NCBI GenBank assembly: GCA_964556005.1 | Contig: CAZKUR010000035.1 | Location: 1 to 40,647 of the forward strand | DNA from: CAZKUR01 sp964556005 | GTDB lineage: Bacteria; Bacteroidota; Ignavibacteria; Ignavibacteriales; Ignavibacteriaceae | Length of the DNA: 40,647 nucleotides | Reading direction: 5' to 3' | Part shown: positions 34,855 to 40,647 of the stretch, one piece after another | Layout of the letters: every line of letters begins with the position of its first letter | Numbering within the stretch: the first letter of the stretch is position 1 | Made by a program: the position numbers and the translations under genes | The notes under the pieces: model-generated | What the model was told of the DNA's origin: nothing | The model's input: the letters and a program-made list of their open reading frames with translations, nothing else | The model's database searches: none

Positions 34855-35951
34855 GCACGCAAAAAAAATATCGTTTTCTATTTGCAGGCGGCGGAACCGG
34901 CGGACATTTATTCCCGGCAATTGCAGTTGCGGAAAAAATAAAAATGTTAATGCCGGATGCGGAAATTTTATTCGTCGGTTCTAAAAATAAAATTGAAGGA
35001 TCACTGGTTCCTAAGTTGGGTTATAAATTTAAATCAATCTGGATTAAAGGATTTGCACGAAGATTCGATATCGAAAATATTTTATTCCCGGTAAAGCTTT
35101 TTGTATCGCTTGTTCAATCGCTGGTTATAAATCTGAAGTTTAATCCATCAGTTGCGATTGGTTCCGGCGGATATGCTGCCGGACCGGTAATATACGGTTC
35201 TCATCTGACAGGTTCAAAAATATTATTGTTGGAACAAAACAGCTTTCCGGGCGTGACGACAAGATTACTTGAAAAATATGCAGACGAAATTCATATAAGT
35301 TTTGAGGATTCACAAAAATATTTTAAGTATAAAGAAAAATTAAAGCTCAGCGGAAATCCAGTTCGAAGCAGCTTGAAAATAATAAAAAGAGAGGACGCAC
35401 TGAAGAAGTTCGGATTATCAATAGGGAAAAAAACCCTGCTGGTAATTGGCGGAAGCCTTGGTGCTGCATCAATCAATAATGCCATAGCTGATTCAATCGA
35501 ATTGATGAAAAAGGAAAATATTCAAATAATCTGGCAGGCAGGTAAAATTTATTACGAAATGTATAAAAAATATGAATCCGTTACTGTAAAAGTTAAAGCA
35601 TTTATAGATGATATGAATATTGCTTTTTCGGCTTGTGATCTTTTGTTAGCAAGAGCAGGTGCAACAACAATTGCTGAAATTTCCGTTCTGGGCATTCCTT
35701 GTATCTTAGTCCCATCACCAAATGTTGCGGAGAATCATCAATATTATAATGCAAAATCATTAAGTGATGAAAGTGCAGCAGTTTTAATTGAAGATAAAGA
35801 ATTAAAAAATAAGCTTGTTCAAACTGTGAAGAATTTAATCATTGATGAAAGTAGGCTGTCCGGTTTAAGAAAAAACTCTTTACGGTTCGGTAAACCGGAA
35901 GCTGCAATGGTAATTGCTAAAAGTGCATTAAAATATGCGGAACTAAAATGA
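34851..35951 (+). CDS. murG: Lipid II synthase MurG
   Basis: A 366-aa GT-B glycosyltransferase. The acceptor-side loop is FAGGGTGGHLFPAIAVAE (about 10-27), SGGYAAGP follows, and the donor site has GGSLGAASINN, RAGATTIAE and PSPNVAENHQ. It transfers GlcNAc from UDP-GlcNAc to lipid I on the inner face of the membrane. It overlaps the next, unusual gene by 4 bases. Confidence 0.97.
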   Translation: MSTQKKYRFLFAGGGTGGHLFPAIAVAEKIKMLMPDAEILFVGSKNKIEGSLVPKLGYKFKSIWIKGFARRFDIENILFPVKLFVSLVQSLVINLKFNPSVAIGSGGYAAGPVIYGSHLTGSKILLLEQNSFPGVTTRLLEKYADEIHISFEDSQKYFKYKEKLKLSGNPVRSSLKIIKREDALKKFGLSIGKKTLLVIGGSLGAASINNAIADSIELMKKENIQIIWQAGKIYYEMYKKYESVTVKVKAFIDDMNIAFSACDLLLARAGATTIAEISVLGIPCILVPSPNVAENHQYYNAKSLSDESAAVLIEDKELKNKLVQTVKNLIIDESRLSGLRKNSLRFGKPEAAMVIAKSALKYAELK

Positions 35952-36424
35952 GTAATGAAGAAAAAAATAAATTAGTGTTTAGATATAATATGTCGTTTTA
36001 TTATCAATCGACTATAATTTATTTAGCCGCTTTCATCCTTTATATTATCATCCGCGGCGAGTTTGTTGAGCAGCGTTTCATACTAATAACGAAAGATCCG
36101 ATAATTTATTTTTTTGCAATCATTGTGTTGATTTCGATTGCAAGCATTTTATATAATTTATATAAAAATAAACACCTGGAAATCGATGATGATGCAATTG
36201 CTATTGTCGATAGATTCAGAACAAAAACGATATCTGCAAATCAAATTGAGATCATACGACTGTTCAAGGAAAGAAAGACAATTAAAAACAGGGCATTCAG
36301 AGTAATAAGAATAGTATTAAAAAATAGGAAAAGACCATTAATAATAAGGCCCTACGATTATGAAAATGAAAAATTGTTAGTGGAAACTCTTCAAAAATTA
36401 AAATTGAAATTAGAAGCTAAATAA
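35948..36424 (+). CDS. Membrane protein of unknown function inside the dcw cluster
   Basis: A 158-aa protein with two membrane helices (about 18-36 and 50-70) in a hairpin, followed by about 85 mostly cytoplasmic residues rich in Ile, Arg and Lys. The β-strand-like pattern (LEIDDDAIAIVDRF, KTISANQIEIIRL, FRVIRIVLKNRKRPLIIR) and a final helix resemble the bacterial PH-like (bPH) fold behind two helices; this is a guess from layout. It overlaps murG by 4 bases and touches murC without a gap, so it is translated with them. No standard dcw member has this form. A role at the membrane in lipid II supply or divisome assembly is possible but unproven. Confidence 0.85.
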   Translation: MSNEEKNKLVFRYNMSFYYQSTIIYLAAFILYIIIRGEFVEQRFILITKDPIIYFFAIIVLISIASILYNLYKNKHLEIDDDAIAIVDRFRTKTISANQIEIIRLFKERKTIKNRAFRVIRIVLKNRKRPLIIRPYDYENEKLLVETLQKLKLKLEAK

Positions 36425-37795
36425 ATGTTTAAAAATATTAAAAAAGTTCACTTTGTTGGAATCGGCGGAATAGGAATGAGCGGTATTGCGGAAATACTTT
36501 TAAACCAGGGGTTTGAAATTTCCGGCTCGGATAAAGCACTAACCGAAATTACCGACCGGCTTAAAAGTCTCGGTATTATAATTTATGAAGGCCATCATTC
36601 CGAAAACCTGAAAGATGTCGATGTGCTTGTTTATTCCTCTGCGGTTACAATCGATAATCCCGAAGTTAAAGCTGCAATCGACAGGAAGATTCCGATTATT
36701 AAAAGATCCGAAATGCTTGCCGAAACAATGAGAATGAAATATGGAATCGGCATTGCAGGAACGCACGGGAAAACTACGACTACATCTATGGTAGGATTAA
36801 CCCTGACCGAAGGCGGAATCGATCCGACGATTATTGTCGGAGGAAAATTAAGTGGTTTAGGCGGAACGAATGCAAGGCTGGGAAACGGCGAATTTATAGT
36901 AGTCGAAGCCGATGAATTCGACAGAACATTCTTAAAGCTGACTCCGACAATTGCAGCGCTTACAACGCTTGAAAGCGAACATTTAGATACATATAAAGAT
37001 CTGAATGACTTGAAATCGGCATTCATCGAGTTTGCAAATAAAGTTCCTTTTTACGGGTTTGTTGTTCTGTGCATGGATGAACCTGCATTGCAGGATTTAA
37101 TTCCCTTTATCAACAAGAAAATTTTTACATACGGATTAACTACGCAGGCTGATATAAGGGCAGTGGATATTTCTCATAATAAGTTTACAAGTACTTTCAC
37201 GATAAGATATAAAGAAGAAGAATTAGGAAAAATAAACTTAAAAATTCCCGGCTTACATAATGTAAAAAATTCTTTAGTTGCAGTGTGCATTGCAAAAGAA
37301 TTGGGAATTGAATTTTCAGTTATTAAAAAAGCGCTTGAATCATTTACCGGCGTGTACAGAAGATTTGAAATTAAATATAACAAAGAGCTGATGGTTATTG
37401 ATGATTATGCGCATCATCCGACTGAAACAACCGCAACATTGTCGGGAATAAGAGCAGGCTGGGATAGAAGATTGGTCGCTGTTTTTCAGCCTCATCTTTA
37501 TTCGAGGACAAGAGATTTTTATCTTGAATTCGGAAGATCGTTTTTAAATTCCGATATTTTCATTTGCACGGATATTTACCCTGCGAGAGAAGAACCGATT
37601 GAAGGTATTTCCGGCGAGCTCATCACGAATGCTGCTCAAAAATTCGGTCATAAAAATGTTCATTACATTGAAGATAAAAATATGATACCGGAATTTTTAA
37701 ATAGCATAAAAAAGGATAACGATATTATTGTCACTATGGGCGCCGGCGATATCTGGAAATACGGGGAGAAGTTTGTCGATATGTTGAAAAAATAA
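36425..37795 (+). CDS. murC: UDP-MurNAc:L-Ala ligase MurC
   Basis: A 456-aa Mur ligase: VHFVGIGGIGMSGIAEIL at the start, ATP loop GIAGTHGKTTTTS (about 108-120), EADEFDRTFL, DDYAHHPTE and FQPHLYSRTRDF are MurC marks. It adds L-Ala to UDP-MurNAc, the first peptide step. MurB, which makes UDP-MurNAc and often neighbours murC, is not in the window. ftsQ follows after 4 bases. Confidence 0.97.
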   Translation: MFKNIKKVHFVGIGGIGMSGIAEILLNQGFEISGSDKALTEITDRLKSLGIIIYEGHHSENLKDVDVLVYSSAVTIDNPEVKAAIDRKIPIIKRSEMLAETMRMKYGIGIAGTHGKTTTTSMVGLTLTEGGIDPTIIVGGKLSGLGGTNARLGNGEFIVVEADEFDRTFLKLTPTIAALTTLESEHLDTYKDLNDLKSAFIEFANKVPFYGFVVLCMDEPALQDLIPFINKKIFTYGLTTQADIRAVDISHNKFTSTFTIRYKEEELGKINLKIPGLHNVKNSLVAVCIAKELGIEFSVIKKALESFTGVYRRFEIKYNKELMVIDDYAHHPTETTATLSGIRAGWDRRLVAVFQPHLYSRTRDFYLEFGRSFLNSDIFICTDIYPAREEPIEGISGELITNAAQKFGHKNVHYIEDKNMIPEFLNSIKKDNDIIVTMGAGDIWKYGEKFVDMLKK

Positions 37796-37799
37796 TTAT

Positions 37800-38555
37800 A
37801 TGCCCGGGAAAAAGGAAAAAATATTTAGTGTTTTCATATTTATTGTTTTACTGGTTCTTGTTGTGTATTTAGCTGTAGTTTCAAATAACAAAGGAATAAA
37901 ACATAAAATTACAATGATTGAAGTAAACGGAAATTCATTGCTGTCGACAAAAGATTATTTAAAATATACTAAGCTTGATGATTTGAATTCGCAAAAAGAT
38001 TTGATGCTGCCGGTTATCAAATCGCGATTCGAAAAACATCCGTATGTCGATTATGCCGATGTTGAATATTTAGGAGAAGGAAAAGCAGTTGTATTGTTAA
38101 CGGAGAAAAAAATAAAAGCAGTTTTATTAGGCGGCAAAGACCCGTATTTGATCACGGATAATTATGAGATATTGCCACTTTTTATGAATACTAAATTTGA
38201 AGAGATTCCCGTAATAAGTAATTGTCCTGGCATTGAAAAGCTCAAACTTTTAACTGTTCACAAAGCAAATGATTTGATAGAAGCATTTAAAATAATCGAT
38301 GCCGTTAAGCTTATTGATTTAAATCTGTCAAAAAGATTATCCGAAATTGATTTGAAGAACGGCGGAGATATAATCCTTACTTTCTCCGGATTGAAATCGC
38401 CTGTAATCTTCGGCAGAGGAGAAGAAGCCGAGAAGATAGCTTATCTTGATGCTATATGGAACGGAAAAGAAATTGATTCAAAATTAATTAATGAAAGCAA
38501 ATATATTGATCTGAGGTTTAACCATGTGGTTTATTTCGGCCTTTCGGAAAGATAG
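37800..38555 (+). CDS. ftsQ: FtsQ/DivIB-like division protein
   Basis: A 251-aa bitopic protein: short basic N terminus, one membrane helix (about 8-27), then a POTRA-like domain (ITMIEVNGNSLLSTKDYLKYT ... FEKHPYVDYADVEY) and a β-rich C-terminal domain with LIDLRFNHVVYFG at the end, as in FtsQ. It recruits FtsB/FtsL and controls FtsWI at the septum. Its position before ftsA supports the name. It ends 10 bases before ftsA. Confidence 0.9.
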   Translation: MPGKKEKIFSVFIFIVLLVLVVYLAVVSNNKGIKHKITMIEVNGNSLLSTKDYLKYTKLDDLNSQKDLMLPVIKSRFEKHPYVDYADVEYLGEGKAVVLLTEKKIKAVLLGGKDPYLITDNYEILPLFMNTKFEEIPVISNCPGIEKLKLLTVHKANDLIEAFKIIDAVKLIDLNLSKRLSEIDLKNGGDIILTFSGLKSPVIFGRGEEAEKIAYLDAIWNGKEIDSKLINESKYIDLRFNHVVYFGLSER

Positions 38556-38565
38556 GACTGAATCG

Positions 38566-39849
38566 ATGAAAAAAGATATAATCGCAGGACTGGATTTAGG
38601 AACGACAAAAGTATGTGCAGTTATAGCCGAGAAAATTCCTGAGTCAAATAAGTTGAACATATTAGGATTTGGAGTTGCAAAATCCGAAGGTTTGCATAAG
38701 GGCCTGGTAGCGAATATCGGCAAAACTGCCGAAGCCATACAGGAAGCTATGTCCAAAGCATTTAATCAGGCCGGATTTGAAATCAAAGTTGTAAATGTCG
38801 GAGTTGCAGGTGAACATATAACAAGCATGCGTCATAGAAATTATGTTACAATCAGCAACCCGGAACATGAAATTACAAAGTCCGATCTTGAGAGACTTGA
38901 AGAAGATGTAAGAACAATTAGGATTCCCTCGGACAGACAAATTCTACATGTAATCCCTGAAGAGTTTTCGATTGATCATCAGTTGGGAATTGAAAATCCG
39001 ATTGGCATGTCGGGAATGAGACTCGAGGCAACCAACCATGTTGTGCTTGCTTCGATACCTGCTATTCAGAATATTAAAAAATCCGTTGAAAGAGCCGGAT
39101 TCCAGGTAAAGGATTATATTTTGCAGCCTCTGGCTTCCAGTACATCTGTTCTTGAGGAGAGTGAAAAAGATTTAGGAGTAGCTTTGATCGATATAGGAGG
39201 CGGAACAACGGATATTGCGATATTCCATAGGAAATCTATAAAGCATACAAAAGTAATCGGAGTTGCTGGTAACCAGGTAACAAACGATATAAGAGAATCT
39301 TTAGGTATCGTAACTGAGGAAGCTGAAAAACTAAAAAGAGAATACGGATATGCAATCGATTCGGCTATCATAAAAGATGAGAATATTCTTATTAAGGGTG
39401 TCGGTGCAAGAGGCAATACTAAAATACCAATTAGTCTTTTAACGCAAATAATAAGCTTGAGAATGAGAGAGTTATTTACTCTTGTTGATAATGAAATACG
39501 AACTGCAGGATTTAAAAATAAAATAAAAGCAGGAATTGTTTTGACAGGCGGAGGTTCTTTATTAAAGGGATGTTCTGAATTGGCGGAAGATGTTTTTGGC
39601 TTGCCTGCAAGATTAGGTGTGCCGCAGGAATTAGGTGAGGGATTATCAAATGAAATCGAAAGTCCTGAGTTTGCTACTGCTGCCGGGTTAATAAGAGGTG
39701 TACCCGGTGGGAAGTCGAGTGAATTCCAGATAATAAGTAAAATTGGAAAAGATCCGAATCAAGGGAAAATAGTACAATTTTTTAACGGAATTAAGGATTC
39801 AGTTTCTCCGGTTTTTAAAGGAATTCAAAAGTTTTTTGATGAATTATAA
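38566..39849 (+). CDS. ftsA: Divisome protein FtsA
   Basis: A 427-aa actin-like ATPase. I start it at ATG 38566 (MKKDIIAGLDLGTTKV), the family N terminus; the frame extends back into ftsQ but that part is unrelated. Phosphate loops are GLDLGTTK and DIGGGTTDIAIF, and the 1C domain lies at about 85-165. The C-terminal amphipathic helix (IKDSVSPVFKGIQKFFDEL) attaches it to the membrane. FtsA tethers FtsZ filaments. ftsZ follows after 20 bases with a strong ribosome site. Confidence 0.96.
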   Translation: MKKDIIAGLDLGTTKVCAVIAEKIPESNKLNILGFGVAKSEGLHKGLVANIGKTAEAIQEAMSKAFNQAGFEIKVVNVGVAGEHITSMRHRNYVTISNPEHEITKSDLERLEEDVRTIRIPSDRQILHVIPEEFSIDHQLGIENPIGMSGMRLEATNHVVLASIPAIQNIKKSVERAGFQVKDYILQPLASSTSVLEESEKDLGVALIDIGGGTTDIAIFHRKSIKHTKVIGVAGNQVTNDIRESLGIVTEEAEKLKREYGYAIDSAIIKDENILIKGVGARGNTKIPISLLTQIISLRMRELFTLVDNEIRTAGFKNKIKAGIVLTGGGSLLKGCSELAEDVFGLPARLGVPQELGEGLSNEIESPEFATAAGLIRGVPGGKSSEFQIISKIGKDPNQGKIVQFFNGIKDSVSPVFKGIQKFFDEL

Positions 39850-39869
39850 AAAACAAGAAGGAGGCACAA

Positions 39870-40647
39870 ATGTTACAATTCGCTACGATAGATAGAGACA
39901 ATCAATTGTCAGCTGTCTTGAAAGTTATAGGTGTTGGCGGCGGTGGCTGCAATGCACTTGAAAGTATGATTAAAAGAGGTCTTGAGGGTGTCGAATACAT
40001 AGCTATAAATACCGATGCCCAGGTTTTGAACAGCAGCAGTGCGCATCATAAAATACAAGTTGGCAGTACAATCACTAGAGGGTTAGGTGCGGGAGCCGAT
40101 CCTAATGTCGGAAGAAAAGCTGTTGAAGAAGATCGCGAAAGGATTACCGAAGTGCTTAACGGCAGCGATATGGTTTTTGTAACTGCCGGAATGGGCGGCG
40201 GTACCGGAACCGGCGGTGCTCCGATCGTGGCTTCTATCGCAAAAAGTATTGGTGCACTTGTAGTCGGCATTGTTACAAAACCTTTCAGATGGGAAGGTAA
40301 GAAAAGAATGTTGAATGCCGAACATGGAATCCAGGAAATAAAGCAGCATGTCGACAGCCTTATAGTAATTCCGAATGAAAGGCTGCTCAACATTCTGGAT
40401 AAAGGAATAAATGCCTTTGCTGCATTCGACAAACCAAATGAAGTCCTGTATGAAGCTACAAGAGGCATTGCGGATATTATTACTGTCGAAGGAATTATCA
40501 ACGTCGACTTTGCCGATGTACGCTCGGTAATGAGCCAGAGCGGCGAAGCTTTGATGGGATGCGGAATTGCAAGCGGTGAAAACAGGTCGATAGAAGCTGC
40601 ACAAAAAGCTATATCCAGTCCTCTTCTTGAAGGTGTAAATATTAAAG
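39870..40647 (+). CDS. ftsZ: Cell division GTPase FtsZ, 5' part (cut by window end)
   Basis: ATG 39870, behind AAGGAGG, opens a frame that stays open to the window end (259 complete codons). The tubulin-like GTPase domain is clear: KVIGVGGGGCNALESMI, NTDAQVL, the GTP loop GGGTGTGGAP from residue 109, VTKPFRWEGKKR and the start of the T7 region. FtsZ polymerises into the Z ring that guides septum formation. The C-terminal FtsA-binding tail lies outside the window. Short N terminus, no oddity. Confidence 0.97.
   Translation, partial: MLQFATIDRDNQLSAVLKVIGVGGGGCNALESMIKRGLEGVEYIAINTDAQVLNSSSAHHKIQVGSTITRGLGAGADPNVGRKAVEEDRERITEVLNGSDMVFVTAGMGGGTGTGGAPIVASIAKSIGALVVGIVTKPFRWEGKKRMLNAEHGIQEIKQHVDSLIVIPNERLLNILDKGINAFAAFDKPNEVLYEATRGIADIITVEGIINVDFADVRSVMSQSGEALMGCGIASGENRSIEAAQKAISSPLLEGVNIK

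Overview
The window looks like a chromosomal segment of a Bacteroidota/Chlorobi-group (FCB) bacterium, most likely close to the Ignavibacteria. Reasons: AT-rich DNA; two secreted proteins and one decayed gene that end in the type IX secretion (T9SS) sorting domain with the NYPNPFNP signature; a gingipain-like C25 peptidase; a DUF3078 outer-membrane protein; and a promoter of the Bacteroidota type (TTG, 21 nt, TAnnTTTG) in front of mraZ. The lineage is an inference from protein style; no rRNA is present.

Left part (1-6.2 kb) is accessory and scarred. It opens inside a tyrosine-recombinase integrase reading off the left edge, beside a 3' fragment of a tRNA-Val(CAC) gene, the usual footprint of an integrated element whose body lies to the left. 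Then come a small RRM RNA-binding protein, a 616-aa protein of unknown function with FMN-barrel-like motifs, a decayed T9SS gene end, an NmrA-like NAD(P)-binding protein, and a 118-bp internally deleted IS3-family relic.

Middle part (6.2-17.1 kb) is mostly cell-envelope genes: two tandem PAP2-family phosphatase-like proteins, small hypothetical proteins, a DUF3078 protein, MscL, an OmpA-type protein with calcium-binding TSP3 repeats, a CoA-type Nudix hydrolase, and a MacAB-like ABC export operon (adaptor, ATPase, permease).

From 17.1 to 24.3 kb: a DUF433/DUF5615 toxin-antitoxin-like pair followed by the last codons of a second, decayed MacB-type permease; a 1235-aa C25 peptidase with a T9SS tail and an in-gene heptanucleotide repeat; a glutaredoxin and a groES without adjacent groEL; and another T9SS-exported protein.

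Right part (24.6 kb to the end) is a compact dcw cluster, all on the + strand: mraZ, rsmH, ftsL, ftsI, murE, murF, mraY, murD, ftsW, murG, a small membrane protein of unknown function, murC, ftsQ, ftsA, ftsZ (cut by the window end). Genes overlap or sit a few bases apart. A promoter overlapping three 10-bp-spaced MraZ boxes precedes it. murB and ddl are absent from the cluster.

I see no CRISPR array and no recognisable new defence system. The best candidates for something undescribed are the 616-aa protein, the extra membrane protein between murG and murC, and the heptamer repeat that could switch the peptidase's secretion tail.
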